A stretch of 64,000 nt of DNA from Roseateles koreensis (GTDB lineage: Bacteria; Pseudomonadota; Gammaproteobacteria; Burkholderiales; Burkholderiaceae_C). Shown piece by piece: positions 46,964 to 57,638 of this stretch. How positions within the stretch are numbered: position 1 is the first letter of the stretch; every line of letters starts with the position of its first letter. Position numbers and translations under genes: made by a program. The stretch covers positions 1-64,000 of the forward strand of contig NZ_JAQQXS010000010.1 in NCBI RefSeq assembly GCF_028595305.1, written 5' to 3'. The notes under the pieces are model-generated. The model was not told where the DNA came from, made no database searches, and saw only the letters and a list, made by a program, of their open reading frames with translations.

Positions 46964-47329
46964 ATGAGTAAAACCATTTTGGTCGTCGATGACTCCAGCA
47001 GCTTTCGCATGGTGGTCAAGTTGGCGCTGCAAAAAGCCGGTTACACCGTGATTGAGGCCGCGGACGGTCAAGACGCGCTAACAAAGCTCAATGGGACCAA
47101 GGTCAATCTGATCGTGTGTGACGTCAATATGCCGAACATGGACGGGCTGACCTTCCTAAAGCAGATCAAATCGATGGCGGCCTACAAATTCACACCCGTG
47201 ATCATGCTGACCACCGAGTCACAGGAGGCAAAAAAGGCCGAGGGGCGTGCCGCCGGTGCCAGAGCCTGGGTCACCAAGCCCTTTCAACCCGCGCAACTGG
47301 TGGATGCGGTCAATCGTTTGTGCGTCTGA
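46964..47329 (+). CDS. CheY chemotaxis response regulator
   Basis: This 121-residue receiver begins SKTILVVDDSSSFRMVVKLAL and has the phosphoacceptor Asp in IVCDVNMPNMDG, Thr in IMLTTE and Lys in VTKPFQP. GAGGT lies four bases before the ATG. It is 12 bases upstream of the STAS gene and in one unit with cheA, so it is the likely CheA target and CheZ-like substrate. In the 112 bases before it a CAGCAA/TTGCTG palindrome around four T lies near 46910. Confidence 0.93.
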   Translation: MSKTILVVDDSSSFRMVVKLALQKAGYTVIEAADGQDALTKLNGTKVNLIVCDVNMPNMDGLTFLKQIKSMAAYKFTPVIMLTTESQEAKKAEGRAAGARAWVTKPFQPAQLVDAVNRLCV

Positions 47330-47341
47330 TCGCCACTCATC

Positions 47342-47692
47342 ATGGACACGCAGATGGGCAGCGACACCACCTCCACGGTGTGGAAGCTGGGGGGGGAATT
47401 GACAGTAACTGCCGCAGCTGAAACACAGCTTCGGTGGCTGGAGCAATTGGCAACCCTCAGGGGTCCTCTTGCGCTGGATCTGAGCGCCGTGGAGGACATT
47501 GACAGCGCCGGCCTTCAGTTGCTGGTTGCGCTGCGCCACAGCGTGGGGGCATTGGGGTACGGCCTGACTCTTGAAGCCATCAGCCCTACCGTTCAGTCCG
47601 CATTGGATTGTTATGGCTTGACTGGCGAAATGACCGCACTCCACGCACCGGCTCAAAGCCCCGTCGAAGGGAGCATTCATGTCAATGAGTGA
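47342..47692 (+). CDS. STAS-domain protein (anti-sigma-factor-antagonist-like)
   Basis: This small soluble protein of 116 residues contains a STAS-like core (LALDLSAVEDIDSAGLQLLVALR), with Ser at the position that is phosphorylated in SpoIIAA-type proteins. No partner anti-sigma kinase is encoded nearby. Its 3' end overlaps the cheA start by 14 bases, so the two are translated together. Such STAS proteins accompany CheA in some non-classical chemosensory clusters; the exact role is unknown. Confidence 0.85.
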   Translation: MDTQMGSDTTSTVWKLGGELTVTAAAETQLRWLEQLATLRGPLALDLSAVEDIDSAGLQLLVALRHSVGALGYGLTLEAISPTVQSALDCYGLTGEMTALHAPAQSPVEGSIHVNE

Positions 47693-49895
47693 CGACGATG
47701 CAGAAATACTGGCCACGGCCAGGGCAGGTTTCATTGACGAAGCGCAGGACATGCTTCGCCAGTTCGAAGAAGCCATGCTGGCCCTGGAGGATGCGCCCGA
47801 GGATGCGGAACAGCTCAATGCAGCTTTTCGGGCGGCGCACACGATCAAAGGCACGGCTGGGCTGTTCGGCTTTGATCGGGTCGTCACCTTTACCCATGAG
47901 GCTGAAACGCTGCTGGAAGCCTTGCGATCGGGCCAGCGCCCATTTGATGAGCCCACTGCCGCCGCGTTGCTGGAAAGTCGGGATCAGATTGAGCGCCTGC
48001 TTTCAGAAGTTCATCTCGACGCCTCCGAACCGCAGACCGAAGCTACCGGAGCCGCCTTGGCCGTGCGGCTGCGCGCCCTCTATGGCGGCAGCGCGCCGCC
48101 CGCCGAACCGGCGGCCGATTCAGCGCCGGCCATAACGTCGCAGGATGCCGCCGAGCCGGTGGTGGTCGAGCCCGTTTGGCATCTGTCCATTCGTTTCTTG
48201 AACGACGCTTTGCGCAATGGGTTGGACCCGCTCTCCTTCATGCGCTACCTCAGCAAGCTGGGCGAAGTACGACACATCCGAACGCTCACAACCGCCATTC
48301 CTGCGTTGGAATCCATTGACGCTGAAGCCTGCTATCTTGGATTTGAAGTTCGCTTCAAAACCGAGGTCGGGAAGGAAGAAATCGCCGGAGTCTTTGAATT
48401 TGCAACTGATGACAGTGACGTGCAAATTCTGGCGCCGGATGCCAAGCCCAGCGAGTTCGAAGCGCTGGCGGAGTTGCGTTGCGGCATAGACGCTGTTGCG
48501 CGCGCCGCACTGTATGACTGTTGGCTGGCGCAAGGGCACCACTTCGATCTGCGTGAAGACGTGATTGAGCTGCCGGGAGACTCTGAACCGGTCGCTCTGG
48601 TGATGCCGCGGATCGAGCGGCGCACCGAAGCGCCGGTGGTCGCGGGCGCGAACCGGCGCAGCGGCGAAGGTGATCGCCGGGAAGGTGGCCGAGACCGGCG
48701 GGCCGGCGATGAGACGCGCTTCATTCGGGTGCGGGCGGACAAGCTCGATCACCTTATTGACCTGATCGGCGAGTTGGTGATCGCTGGATCGGGGGCACAG
48801 ATGTTGGCCCATCAAGAGGGCACGGACGTCTTGATGGAAGCCACCCGCCGCGTGGTTGATTTGATGCAAGACACCCGCGATGGCGCACTGGCCTTGCGCA
48901 TGGTGCCCATCGGTGAAACCTTCGGGCGCTTTCAACGCGTGGTGCGCGACATCTCAAAGCAACTGGGCAAAGAGGTGGACTTGGTGGTGTCAGGCGGCGA
49001 TACCGAACTGGACAAGTCGATGGTGGAAAGGCTGGCTGACCCGTTGATGCACCTGGTTCGCAACAGCATGGATCACGGGCTGGAAGCGGCGGCGGATCGC
49101 CTCGCAGCCGGCAAGCCCGTGCAAGGGCGCCTTGCTTTGAATGCATTTCATGAAGCCGGTGCCGTTGTGATCGAGGTCAGTGACGACGGGCGAGGCCTAG
49201 CGCGCGAACGCATCGTGACCAAAGCCATTGAGCGCGAATTGATCAACCCAACGCAGGAGCTCACCGATCACGAGGTGTGGCAACTTATTTTTCTGCCTGG
49301 CTTCTCGACGGCGGAGCAGGTGACCGATCTGTCCGGGCGAGGCGTGGGCATGGACGTGGTGAAACGCAATATCGAATCCTTGCGGGGCACCATCGCACTC
49401 ACCAGCGAGCCGGGTCGGGGCACCCTGACCCAGATCCGCCTGCCCTTGACCCTGGCCATGATCGATGGCTTTCTCACCATGGTCAGCGGCGCGCACTACG
49501 TGTTGCCGCTGTCGGTGGTGGCGGAATGCATTGATGTGCCGGCCGAGCACCGCAAAGACGACCAACGGGTGTCGGGCACCTTCAATTTGCGCGGGGAAGT
49601 ACTGCCTTGGTTGGACCTTGCGCGCTTCTACCAGGTCGAGCCCGATTTCAGCCGCCGGCGCAGCGTGGTGGTGGTGCGTTATGGAGACGAACGTGTGGGG
49701 CTGATCGTGGATCGTCTGATGGGGCAACACCAGACGGTCATCAAACCACTCCCTGAAATATTTGCACATGTGCGCGCCCTAGCGGGCTCGACCATCCTTG
49801 GCTCCGGCGACGTGGCCTTGGTCCTGGATGTACAAGGCTTGATGCGCTCGGCGCAGACGACAAGACACGGCACACGAATGGCGCGACGCGCGTAG
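47679..49895 (+). CDS. cheA: Chemotaxis histidine kinase CheA
   Basis: CheA is the core kinase that phosphorylates CheY and CheB under receptor control. The 738 residues have an Hpt domain with H54 in AAHTIKGTAGLFG, a middle region (about 160-300) for regulator docking, a charged linker (GEGDRREGGRDRRAG), the dimerisation helix region, the HATPase (HLVRNSMDHGLE, GVGMDVVKRNIE) and a CheW-like regulatory domain (about 590-725). All catalytic boxes are present. It starts at 47679 within the STAS gene. A strong GC hairpin lies just after its stop. Confidence 0.95.
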   Translation: MSMSDDDAEILATARAGFIDEAQDMLRQFEEAMLALEDAPEDAEQLNAAFRAAHTIKGTAGLFGFDRVVTFTHEAETLLEALRSGQRPFDEPTAAALLESRDQIERLLSEVHLDASEPQTEATGAALAVRLRALYGGSAPPAEPAADSAPAITSQDAAEPVVVEPVWHLSIRFLNDALRNGLDPLSFMRYLSKLGEVRHIRTLTTAIPALESIDAEACYLGFEVRFKTEVGKEEIAGVFEFATDDSDVQILAPDAKPSEFEALAELRCGIDAVARAALYDCWLAQGHHFDLREDVIELPGDSEPVALVMPRIERRTEAPVVAGANRRSGEGDRREGGRDRRAGDETRFIRVRADKLDHLIDLIGELVIAGSGAQMLAHQEGTDVLMEATRRVVDLMQDTRDGALALRMVPIGETFGRFQRVVRDISKQLGKEVDLVVSGGDTELDKSMVERLADPLMHLVRNSMDHGLEAAADRLAAGKPVQGRLALNAFHEAGAVVIEVSDDGRGLARERIVTKAIERELINPTQELTDHEVWQLIFLPGFSTAEQVTDLSGRGVGMDVVKRNIESLRGTIALTSEPGRGTLTQIRLPLTLAMIDGFLTMVSGAHYVLPLSVVAECIDVPAEHRKDDQRVSGTFNLRGEVLPWLDLARFYQVEPDFSRRRSVVVVRYGDERVGLIVDRLMGQHQTVIKPLPEIFAHVRALAGSTILGSGDVALVLDVQGLMRSAQTTRHGTRMARRA

Positions 49896-49903
49896 CACGT
49901 CAT

Positions 49904-49927
49904 GCGCAGCGCCGCCCGGCGCTGCGC
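49904..49927 (+). repeat. Strong 10-bp hairpin between cheA and the receptor gene
   Basis: GCGCAGCGCC pairs perfectly with GGCGCTGCGC around a four-base loop, nine bases after the cheA stop. No T tract follows, so it is not a standard terminator; it may protect the upstream mRNA 3' end or slow polymerase. Confidence 0.5.
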
Positions 49928-49995
49928 TGCGCTCGGCACGCCACGAGTCGTGATTGATTTTGACGCGAGAAGACAGCACTGCTCAAGGAGAAGAC

Positions 49996-52900
49996 ATGAA
50001 CTGGATCAGCAACATCAAGGTCGGGCAACGCATCATGTTGACCACCCTCATCGGCGCCCTACTGAGCGTGGCGCTGGGCGTTCTGGGCTTGGTCAACATG
50101 CACAAGCTTGGGGGCATGATCAACGGCATGTTCAACGACCAACTCACGCCAGTTGTTGATGTATCCGAGGCGAAGTCGCTGGCTTTGCAAATGAATCGCG
50201 CCGTCTATCGCGCCATCAGCCAGCCTGATGTTCAAACCGAGCAGCAAGTATTCAACGAGAACGGGGAGCGTCTGAAAAAATTGGGCGCCCGGCTGGATAA
50301 ATATCGCAAGACCAACCTGACACCGGACGAGGTCGACGCGTTGAAGCGCTTCGACGCTCTATGGCCAAGCTATTTGGAGGCTGAGAAAGACATCCTGCAA
50401 CTCATCGCCAACAAGAAGGCGAATGAAGCCAGCGACGCCATGCGGGACAAAGGCCGCCCGGCCTTCAACAGGGCCGACGAAATTCTCAGCGAAGTCCTCG
50501 ACATCAATCTGAAGTTGGCTCAGTCCGGCAACGACAACAGCACGAGCGCAGTGGCCAGCATGCGTTTGCTTGCGCTGGGCTTGATCGCCGTGGCCGTTGT
50601 CCTCTCCCTCTCAGCGGGCTGGTGGGTGGCGCGCAGCATTACCCGCCCTGTCCTCGCCGCAGGCAAGTTTGCCAATGCGATTGGTCAAGGCCAGTTGAAC
50701 AACGACATCCAAGTAGAAGGCAAGGACGAATTGTCCGATCTGATTGCGAGCTTGCTGCAAATGCAAACCGCGCTGCGAGAGCGCCAAGAGCGCGACCACA
50801 AAGTCGCAGCCGAAAACGCCCGCATCAAGCAAGCACTGGACAGCTGCTCCACCAACGTGATGATTGCCGACCCCGAAGGGCATATTGCTTACATGAACCA
50901 ATCGGTGCAGTCGATGCTGCAAAAAAATGAAGCCGATCTGCGCCAGGATTTGCCCGCATTCAACGCCAAACAGTTGATGGGCCAGAACATCGACGCTTTC
51001 CACAAGAACCCAGCCCACCAACGTAACTTGCTGAACAAACTGACCGGTGAGTACCGCGCCAACATCAAGGTCGGGTCGCTGCGCTTCTCGCTGATTGCCA
51101 ACCCCATCATGAGCAACTCGGGACAGCGCCTGGGCACCGTGGTTGAGTGGAAGGACATGACCGCCGAGCTGGCTGCCAAGGAAGCCGAGGAGCGCATGGC
51201 CGCCGACAACGCCCGCATCAAGCAGGCCCTGGACATCTGCTCAACCAACGTGATGATGGCCGACCCCGAGGGCCACATCACGTATATGAACCACTCGGTG
51301 CTGACGATGCTTCAGAACAACGAGGCCGATCTGCGCCGTGAGCTGCCAGCCTTCAACGCCAAGCAATTGATCGGCCAGAACATCGACGCCTTCCACAAGA
51401 ACCCGGCACACCAGCGTAACTTGCTGAGCAAATTGACCGGCGAATACCGCGCCAACATCAAGGTCGGGGCGCTGCGCTTCTCCTTGATCGCCAACCCCAT
51501 CATGAACGCCGCTGGCCAACGCCTGGGCACCGTGGTTGAGTGGAGGGACATGACCGCCGAGTTGGCTGCCAAAGAAACCGAAGAGCGCATGGCCGCAGAG
51601 AACGCCCGCATCAAGCAGGCGCTGGACATCTGCTCGACCAATGTGATGATGGCAGACACCGACGGCATCGTGATTTACAACAACCAGTCGGTGGCGAAGA
51701 TGATGCTCCACAACGAGGCGGACTTGCGCAAAGTCTTGCCGCAATTCGACGCACGCCGCATCGTCGGGTCGAACTTCGACCAGTTCCACCGCAACCCCGG
51801 CCACCAACGCAATCTGCTAGCCGGGTTGAAGGGTGAGTACAGCACCAACATCAAGGTCGGCACCCTTCACTTCTCGTTGATCGCGAACCCCATCCACGAC
51901 GCCGCAGGTACGCGCCTGGGCACGGTTGTGGAATGGAAGGACCGCACCGCTGAAGTGGCGGCCGAAGTTGAAGTGAGCGCCATGGTGGACGGCGCCGCGC
52001 AGGGCGACTTCTCACGCCGCATCGAGTTGGAGGGCAAAGAATCCTTCTTCCGCATGTTGGGTGAAAAATTCAATACCCTGGTCGAAACCGTCAGTGGCAC
52101 GATCCGCGAAGTCAGCGCTGCGGCAGATCAACTGACCGCAGCGGCAGATCAGGTTTCGCAGACCTCGCAATCGCTGTCGCATTCCGCCAGCCAGCAAGCC
52201 GCAAATGTCGAGGAAACTACCGCCGCGCTGCAAGAAATGGCCGCCAGCGTCAAGCAAAACGCGGACAACGCCAACGTCACTGACGGCATGGCCAACAAGG
52301 CGGCCAAAGAAGCCATGGATGGCGGACAGGCGGTGGGCATGACTGTTGACGCAATGAAGTCCATTGCGTCGAAGATTTCTATCATCGATGACATCGCCTA
52401 CCAGACCAATTTGCTCGCCCTGAACGCCGCCATTGAGGCCGCCCGCGCGGGCGAACACGGCAAGGGCTTTGCCGTGGTGGCTGCCGAAGTCCGCAAACTC
52501 GCCGAACGCAGCCAGGTCGCCGCCCAGGAAATAGGCGCACTCGCTGGCTCCAGCGTGCAAATGGCTGAGAAAGCCGGCACGCTGCTGACAAATATGGTGC
52601 CGAACATCCAAAAGACCAGTGAACTGGTCCAGGAAATCGCCGCAGCCTCCGGGGAGCAATCAGGCGGTGTCAGCCAAATCACCGGGTCGATGAACCACCT
52701 TTCCAGTGCCACGCAGCAAACAGCATCGGCCTCGGAGGAGCTCTCTGCCACGGCAGAAGAACTCTCGGCCCAGGCCGCTCAGTTGCAGGATTTGATGAAT
52801 TACTTCCAACTGGCTGACAACGGCGACAGCGGTGGTCGCAGCGGTGGCGGCCGAGGCCGCAGCGCGGCGCAAAGCAGTACCGAGACGCGGCCACGCCAAC

Positions 52901-53001
52901 GCGTCGGCAAGACTTCGCCTCCCGCCTGGAGCGCCCCAAAAGCCGGCAGCAAGTCAAGTGGCGGCGATGAGGTGGACGAAAGCCACTTCAAGCCCTTCTG
53001 A
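49996..53001 (+). CDS. Methyl-accepting chemotaxis protein with 4HB sensor and three tandem PAS domains
   Basis: This 1001-residue receptor is about twice the usual size. TM1 (about 13-35) and TM2 (about 190-210) flank a four-helix-bundle periplasmic domain; HAMP follows to about 265. Three PAS repeats of exactly 131 residues (393 bases; repeat starts at 50815, 51208, 51601) come next, each beginning NARIKQALD and including GTVVEW. The signalling domain has tip [20 protein letters not shown]. The C-terminal pentapeptide HFKPF fits a CheR/CheB tether (aromatic at positions 2 and 5). AAGGAG precedes the ATG at 49996 by five bases. PAS domains suggest redox or small-molecule sensing in the cytoplasm. 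Confidence 0.93.
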   Translation: MNWISNIKVGQRIMLTTLIGALLSVALGVLGLVNMHKLGGMINGMFNDQLTPVVDVSEAKSLALQMNRAVYRAISQPDVQTEQQVFNENGERLKKLGARLDKYRKTNLTPDEVDALKRFDALWPSYLEAEKDILQLIANKKANEASDAMRDKGRPAFNRADEILSEVLDINLKLAQSGNDNSTSAVASMRLLALGLIAVAVVLSLSAGWWVARSITRPVLAAGKFANAIGQGQLNNDIQVEGKDELSDLIASLLQMQTALRERQERDHKVAAENARIKQALDSCSTNVMIADPEGHIAYMNQSVQSMLQKNEADLRQDLPAFNAKQLMGQNIDAFHKNPAHQRNLLNKLTGEYRANIKVGSLRFSLIANPIMSNSGQRLGTVVEWKDMTAELAAKEAEERMAADNARIKQALDICSTNVMMADPEGHITYMNHSVLTMLQNNEADLRRELPAFNAKQLIGQNIDAFHKNPAHQRNLLSKLTGEYRANIKVGALRFSLIANPIMNAAGQRLGTVVEWRDMTAELAAKETEERMAAENARIKQALDICSTNVMMADTDGIVIYNNQSVAKMMLHNEADLRKVLPQFDARRIVGSNFDQFHRNPGHQRNLLAGLKGEYSTNIKVGTLHFSLIANPIHDAAGTRLGTVVEWKDRTAEVAAEVEVSAMVDGAAQGDFSRRIELEGKESFFRMLGEKFNTLVETVSGTIREVSAAADQLTAAADQVSQTSQSLSHSASQQAANVEETTAALQEMAASVKQNADNANVTDGMANKAAKEAMDGGQAVGMTVDAMKSIASKISIIDDIAYQTNLLALNAAIEAARAGEHGKGFAVVAAEVRKLAERSQVAAQEIGALAGSSVQMAEKAGTLLTNMVPNIQKTSELVQEIAAASGEQSGGVSQITGSMNHLSSATQQTASASEELSATAEELSAQAAQLQDLMNYFQLADNGDSGGRSGGGRGRSAAQSSTETRPRQRVGKTSPPAWSAPKAGSKSSGGDEVDESHFKPF

Positions 53002-53011
53002 GGGGCCTGCC

Positions 53012-53548
53012 ATGGCACTCAAAGGAGATGCGCACACCCCTGAGTCGGGGCAAGCTAGGCAACTGTTACGCCTGGCCTGTGCTGGAGAAGACATGGTCAT
53101 TCCCGTGGAGGCGGTGCGGGAGATTCTTGAAATGGCACGCCTGACGCCGATTCCGCAGTCGCCAGACTTTGTGATGGGTGTGATGAATTTGCGGGGCGCC
53201 GTGGTGCCCGTGATTGACTTGAGCGCACGGTTCGATCGAGGGCGTTCACCGATAGGTCGTCGCACCGCCATCGTGATTGTTGAAATCATTGCCATGGACG
53301 GCAGCAAAGCGCGCTTCACCGCCGGCCTGTTGGTGGATGCCGTCTACGAGGTGCTGGAGGTGCCCGCGCAAAGCATCGAAGTCGTGCCAAGCATGGGCGT
53401 TTCTGTGGCGCGTGAATTTGTGCAGGGCATGCTCAACGTAAACGGCACCCATGCGCTCCTGCTCAACCTCCAACAGATTTTGGCTACCGACAAATTAACC
53501 GACATGATTCGCGTCCATCACCAAGTCGAAGAACCCAACGTGGCCTGA
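53012..53548 (+). CDS. cheW: Chemotaxis coupling protein CheW
   Basis: CheW links receptors to CheA. The 178 residues contain the fold hallmarks [38 protein letters not shown] and [11 protein letters not shown]. The ATG at 53012 lies ten bases after the receptor stop, so it belongs to the same unit; the long upstream open frame overlaps the receptor and is rejected. It is the last gene of the cluster. A second CheW is not present. Confidence 0.93.
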   Translation: MALKGDAHTPESGQARQLLRLACAGEDMVIPVEAVREILEMARLTPIPQSPDFVMGVMNLRGAVVPVIDLSARFDRGRSPIGRRTAIVIVEIIAMDGSKARFTAGLLVDAVYEVLEVPAQSIEVVPSMGVSVAREFVQGMLNVNGTHALLLNLQQILATDKLTDMIRVHHQVEEPNVA

Positions 53549-53612
53549 CAAAGTGGGCGCCGGGCAGGCATCCGGTGCCTGCGGCTTAACGCGACGATGC
53601 GACAATCCACGC

Positions 53613-54656
53613 ATGTCATTGATTCCCTACGCCCTGACCCGCCCCTTCCTGTTCGGCATCGACCCCGAGCACGCCCACGAGCTGACCTTGGCCAGCATCG
53701 CCAAGCTGCAAAACACACCGGCGCAATGCCTGTGGTCGCAGCCCCGGGTGAACGATCCCTTGACCTTGGCCGGCTTGAAATTCCCCAACCGCGTCGGCCT
53801 GGCCGCCGGCCTGGACAAAAATGGCCGCTGCATCGATGGTCTCGGTGCCATGGGTTTCGGCTTCATCGAAGTCGGCACGGTCACCCCGAAAGGCCAGCCC
53901 GGCAACGACAAGCCGCGCATGTTCCGCCTACCGCAAGCACAAGCCTTGATCAACCGGCTGGGCTTCAACAATGAAGGCCTGGCCAGCTTTTTGGCCAATG
54001 TGCAGCGCGCCCGCACGTTTCGCGCCGCAGGCGGCTTGGTGGGCCTGAACATCGGCAAGAACGCCGCCACGCCGATTGAAAATGCGGTGGACGACTACCT
54101 GATCTGCCTGGAAGGCGTATTCCCCCACGCCGACTACATCACGGTCAATATTTCAAGCCCTAACACCAAAAATCTACGGGCCTTGCAGAGCGACGCCGCG
54201 CTCGACGCCCTGCTCGCCACGTTACAAGAGCGCAAGCTCAAGCTGGAAGAGCAGCAACAACGCCGCGTGCCCATGTTCGTGAAGATCGCCCCCGACCTCG
54301 ACGAGAGCCAGGTCGGCGTCATTGCCAAAACCTTGAAAGCCAACGGCATCGACGGCGTGATTGCCACCAACACCACCATTGCCCGCGAGGCAGTCAAAGG
54401 CCTGCCGCATGCTGAAGAAACCGGTGGGCTTTCAGGCAAGCCAGTGTTCGAGGCCAGCAATCGGGTTATTCGCCTGCTGCGAGCAACGCTGGGCGCCGGC
54501 TACCCCATCGTCGGCGTGGGCGGCGTGATGAGCAGCGGCGACGCGCTCAAAAAACTCGACGCCGGCGCAGATTTGGTCCAAATCTACACCGGACTGATCT
54601 ACCAAGGCCCGGCCCTGGTCCGCGAATGCGCCACGGCTCTGGCCCATCGCGCCTGA
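53613..54656 (+). CDS. pyrD: Dihydroorotate dehydrogenase (quinone), class 2
   Basis: PyrD oxidises dihydroorotate to orotate at the membrane, passing electrons to quinone. The 347 residues begin [24 protein letters not shown], the amphipathic membrane-binding helices of class 2, and contain [11 protein letters not shown], the catalytic Ser in [18 protein letters not shown] and [12 protein letters not shown] for FMN binding. The start at 53613 replaces a longer frame without family resemblance. It is followed after 13 bases by the CYTH gene. Confidence 0.96.
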   Translation: MSLIPYALTRPFLFGIDPEHAHELTLASIAKLQNTPAQCLWSQPRVNDPLTLAGLKFPNRVGLAAGLDKNGRCIDGLGAMGFGFIEVGTVTPKGQPGNDKPRMFRLPQAQALINRLGFNNEGLASFLANVQRARTFRAAGGLVGLNIGKNAATPIENAVDDYLICLEGVFPHADYITVNISSPNTKNLRALQSDAALDALLATLQERKLKLEEQQQRRVPMFVKIAPDLDESQVGVIAKTLKANGIDGVIATNTTIAREAVKGLPHAEETGGLSGKPVFEASNRVIRLLRATLGAGYPIVGVGGVMSSGDALKKLDAGADLVQIYTGLIYQGPALVRECATALAHRA

Positions 54657-54669
54657 AGGCACTTGCAAC

Positions 54670-55134
54670 ATGGGCTTTGAGATCGAGCGCAAATTCCTCG
54701 TCACCGCTGACGCCTGGAAGCAAGCCGCCGGGCGCCGCTTCAGCCAGGGCTACCTCAGCCGTGACCCCGCACGTACCGTGCGTGTGCGGGTGGTGGGCGA
54801 GCAAGCCTGGCTCACCATCAAAGGTCGCAACGCTGGGGCCAGCCGGGCGGAGTACGAGTACGAGATTCCCGTGGCGGACGGGCGAGAAATGCTTGCCCTC
54901 TGCGACGGCCCGCTGATCGACAAGATTCGCCACGTGATCCACTTTGCCGGCATGGATTGGGAAGTGGACGAATTCCTAGGCGCCAACGCTGGCCTGATCG
55001 TCGCCGAGATTGAGTTGGCATCGGCCGATCAAGCCTTTGAAGCACCGCCCTGGCTGGGCGCTGAGGTCACTGAAGATACGCGTTACTTCAACTCACAGCT
55101 CGCAACCCACCCCTACGCCAGCTGGACAAAATAA
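54670..55134 (+). CDS. CYTH domain triphosphatase-like protein
   Basis: This 154-residue soluble protein has the ExExK signature EIERKFL at its N-terminus and the basic and acidic strands of the triphosphate tunnel fold (RVRVVGEQAWLTIKGR, EYEYEIPVAD, WEVDEFLG, IVAEIEL). Family members hydrolyse inorganic triphosphate or related substrates with a divalent metal. It lies 13 bases after pyrD and is probably cotranscribed. A REP-like palindrome starts one base after its stop and may terminate the transcript. Confidence 0.88.
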   Translation: MGFEIERKFLVTADAWKQAAGRRFSQGYLSRDPARTVRVRVVGEQAWLTIKGRNAGASRAEYEYEIPVADGREMLALCDGPLIDKIRHVIHFAGMDWEVDEFLGANAGLIVAEIELASADQAFEAPPWLGAEVTEDTRYFNSQLATHPYASWTK

Positions 55135-55207
55135 TGGGGTCAGAGTCGAATTAATCAGCTCAATTAAATCGACTCTGACCCCAGTTTTTCATGACCCCAG
55201 TTTTTCA
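55135..55207. repeat. REP-like palindrome with adjoining 16-bp tandem duplication
   Basis: TGGGGTCAGAGTCGA (55135-55149) is repeated perfectly inverted at 55169-55183; beyond one mismatch the stem continues with TTAAT/ATTAA to a seven-base loop. A T5 tract follows, so it can act as a terminator on the plus strand. TGACCCCAGTTTTTCA occurs twice in tandem (55176-55191, 55192-55207), the first copy overlapping the right arm. From memory, this GGGGTCAGAGTCGA core recurs in many proteobacterial genomes near REP-associated transposase genes. No transposase is present here. Confidence 0.75.
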
Positions 55208-55209
55208 GT

Positions 55210-57636
55210 TCAAGGTACCAGCACCCGCAAGACTTTCTGGAAGGCGTCCACGGCCCGGCCCTTGCGCGCACGTTTGCCGGCATAACTGGCCAAGCCAACG
55301 CCCTTGAGCAGTTCTTCCTTGGGCTTGGCGCCGCGTCCGGTACCCACGACCATCAGGCTTTGGGTGAAGGCGGCCACACTCAGCAAGGCGTCTTTGGGCT
55401 CCAGATCGATCAAGGTCAAGCCGCGACCGCCTTTGGGTTGGTGCTTCAACTCATCGAGCGAATAGGTCAGCAAACGGCCTTGCAGCGACAAGCAGGCCAG
55501 TTGCACGCCCAGCACTTCGGTCGCCGGCACAAGCGCGGGCGGCAACGGTTTCTCATCCCCTTCAACGCTGAGGAAGGTCTTGCCCGCTTTTTGACGGCTG
55601 ATGAGGTCCGCCACCGTGGCAATCAAACCAAAGCCGCCGGTGCCAGCCAGTACCAGGCGCTGGGTTGCCGCACCGGCCAGGTAATGCGCAATTTGAGTGC
55701 CAGATTCAAGCTCAATCAAGGTGGTGATAGGTTGCCCGTCGCCACGCCCGCCAGGCAGCACGGAGACCGGCACTGAATAAACCCGGCCGTTGCTGCCAAA
55801 CACAATCAGCGGATCCACGCTGCGGCACGGGAACACACCGTAAAGCTGATCGCCCGACTTGAAGGCCAAGGCACCCGGGTCGACCTCATGTCCTTTGAGT
55901 GCACGCACCCAGCCCTTCATGCTGACGACCACCGTGACCGGCTCGTCCACGATGCGAACCTCGGCCGTGGCTTTTTTCTCTTCCTGGATCAGGGTGCGGC
56001 GCTCGTCGCCGAATTGCTTGGCGTCGGCCTCGATTTCTTTGATCACGGTGCGCTTCAGCACGCCGGGATTGCCCAGAATGTCTTCTAACTTGCCCTGCTC
56101 TTCACGCAGGGATTTGAGCTCCTGCTCAATCTTGATCGCCTCCAGGCGGGCTAATTGACGCAGGCGGATTTCAAGAATGTCTTCGGCCTGCCGGTCGCTC
56201 AGGCGGAAGCGCTCGATCAGCGCCGGTTTGGGCTCGTCGGCATTGCGGATGATGCGTATGACTTCGTCGATGTTCAGCAGCACAAGCTGCCGGCCTTCGA
56301 GCACATGGATGCGGGCTAATACCTTGTCCAAACGGTGCTGCGTTCGACGCTGCACCGTGGCTTGGCGAAAGCCCAGCCACTCTGTCAGCATCTGCCGCAG
56401 GCTCTTCTGAGTCGGGCGGCCGTCGGCGCCAATCATCGTCAGGTTGACCGAGGCAGAGGTCTCCAGGCTGGTGTGGGCCAGCAAGGTGGTGATCAAGTCT
56501 TGTTGCTCGACGGTGCGGCTCTTGGGCTCGAACACCAGACGAACCGGGGCGTCTTTGCTGGACTCGTCGCGCACGCAGTCCAACACCGCCAACAAACTCG
56601 CCTTGAGTTGCAGCTGCTCTTGGCTCAAGGCCTTCTTACCGGCCTTGACCTTGGGGTTGGAGAGCTCCTCCACCTCCTCCAGCACACGCTGAGAGCTGGT
56701 GCCGTGGGGCAACTCCGTGACCACCAATTGCCACTGCCCCCGGGCCAGGTCTTCGATCTTCCAACGGGCGCGCAGCTTCATGCTGCCACGCCCTGACTGG
56801 TAGGCCGAGCGGATATCTTCGGCCGAGCTGATCAACTGGGCACCGCCCGGGTAGTCCGGCCCCGGCAGCAGGGTGAACAACTCCTCGTCCGGCAGGTGTT
56901 CGTTCTTCAACAAGGCCACGGCAGCGGCGGCCACCTCGCGCAGATTGTGGCTGGGCACCTCGGTGGCCATGCCCACGGCAATGCCGCTGGCACCATTGAG
57001 CAGCACAAAAGGCAGGCGAGCCGGCAACTGACGCGGCTCTTGGGTGGAACCGTCGTAATTGGGCGCGAAGTCCACCGTGCCTTCATCGATTTCATCCAGC
57101 AGCAGGCGCGAGATGGGCGCGAGGCGGGCCTCGGTATATCGCATGGCCGCCGCGCCATCGCCGTCACGGCTGCCGAAATTGCCCTGACCGTCGATCAGCG
57201 GATAGCGCTGCGAGAAGTCTTGCGCCATGCGCACCAAAGCGTCGTAGACCGACTGATCCCCGTGCGGGTGAAAGCGGCCCAGCACATCGCCCACCACCCG
57301 CGCGCCCTTGACCGGCTTGGCCCCGGTGGCACCGCTGAAGCTCAGGCCCATGCGCTCCATCGAGTAGAGGATGCGGCGTTGCACAGGCTTTTGGCCGTCG
57401 CAGACGTCGGGCAAGGCTCGGCCCTTGACGACGGACAGGGCGTACTCAAGGTAGGCGCGCTCGGCATAGTGGCCCAGCGTCAAGGCATCGCTAGGCTCAT
57501 CTGCAGCGCCCCCCGAGGGGATGGGTGGCGCCGGAGGGGCAGGAGGGAGAGGAGGCGTTGGGAGCGCTGAATGCGTAGGCGCGGCCGCTGGTGCCAACGG
57601 CTCCTCGGCATCAAAATCAATGGGGGTTTGGTTCAT
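55210..57636 (-). CDS. parC: DNA topoisomerase IV subunit A
   Basis: ParC cuts and religates DNA in chromosome decatenation. The 808 residues include the GyrA/ParC core ([20 protein letters not shown]), the quinolone region [17 protein letters not shown], the catalytic Tyr in [10 protein letters not shown] and a C-terminal beta-pinwheel. The Gln after HPHGD differs from E. coli Ser80 but is usual for betaproteobacteria as I recall. The first 50 residues are a Pro/Ala-rich extension ahead of [19 protein letters not shown]. The ATG at 57636 is chosen; it lies two bases after the lytic transglycosylase stop. Confidence 0.95.
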   Translation of the reverse strand: MNQTPIDFDAEEPLAPAAAPTHSALPTPPLPPAPPAPPIPSGGAADEPSDALTLGHYAERAYLEYALSVVKGRALPDVCDGQKPVQRRILYSMERMGLSFSGATGAKPVKGARVVGDVLGRFHPHGDQSVYDALVRMAQDFSQRYPLIDGQGNFGSRDGDGAAAMRYTEARLAPISRLLLDEIDEGTVDFAPNYDGSTQEPRQLPARLPFVLLNGASGIAVGMATEVPSHNLREVAAAAVALLKNEHLPDEELFTLLPGPDYPGGAQLISSAEDIRSAYQSGRGSMKLRARWKIEDLARGQWQLVVTELPHGTSSQRVLEEVEELSNPKVKAGKKALSQEQLQLKASLLAVLDCVRDESSKDAPVRLVFEPKSRTVEQQDLITTLLAHTSLETSASVNLTMIGADGRPTQKSLRQMLTEWLGFRQATVQRRTQHRLDKVLARIHVLEGRQLVLLNIDEVIRIIRNADEPKPALIERFRLSDRQAEDILEIRLRQLARLEAIKIEQELKSLREEQGKLEDILGNPGVLKRTVIKEIEADAKQFGDERRTLIQEEKKATAEVRIVDEPVTVVVSMKGWVRALKGHEVDPGALAFKSGDQLYGVFPCRSVDPLIVFGSNGRVYSVPVSVLPGGRGDGQPITTLIELESGTQIAHYLAGAATQRLVLAGTGGFGLIATVADLISRQKAGKTFLSVEGDEKPLPPALVPATEVLGVQLACLSLQGRLLTYSLDELKHQPKGGRGLTLIDLEPKDALLSVAAFTQSLMVVGTGRGAKPKEELLKGVGLASYAGKRARKGRAVDAFQKVLRVLVP

Positions 57637-57638
57637 GG

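Noticed and set aside
50815-51980. Regular repeats that might suggest a repeat array
   Set aside because: The 393-base units are coding PAS domains in one frame, not short repeats with spacers, so this is not a CRISPR array.
57230-57290. ParC quinolone region reads HPHGDQS instead of HPHGDSA
   Set aside because: As I recall, Gln at this place is usual in betaproteobacterial ParC, so it is not evidence of selected resistance.
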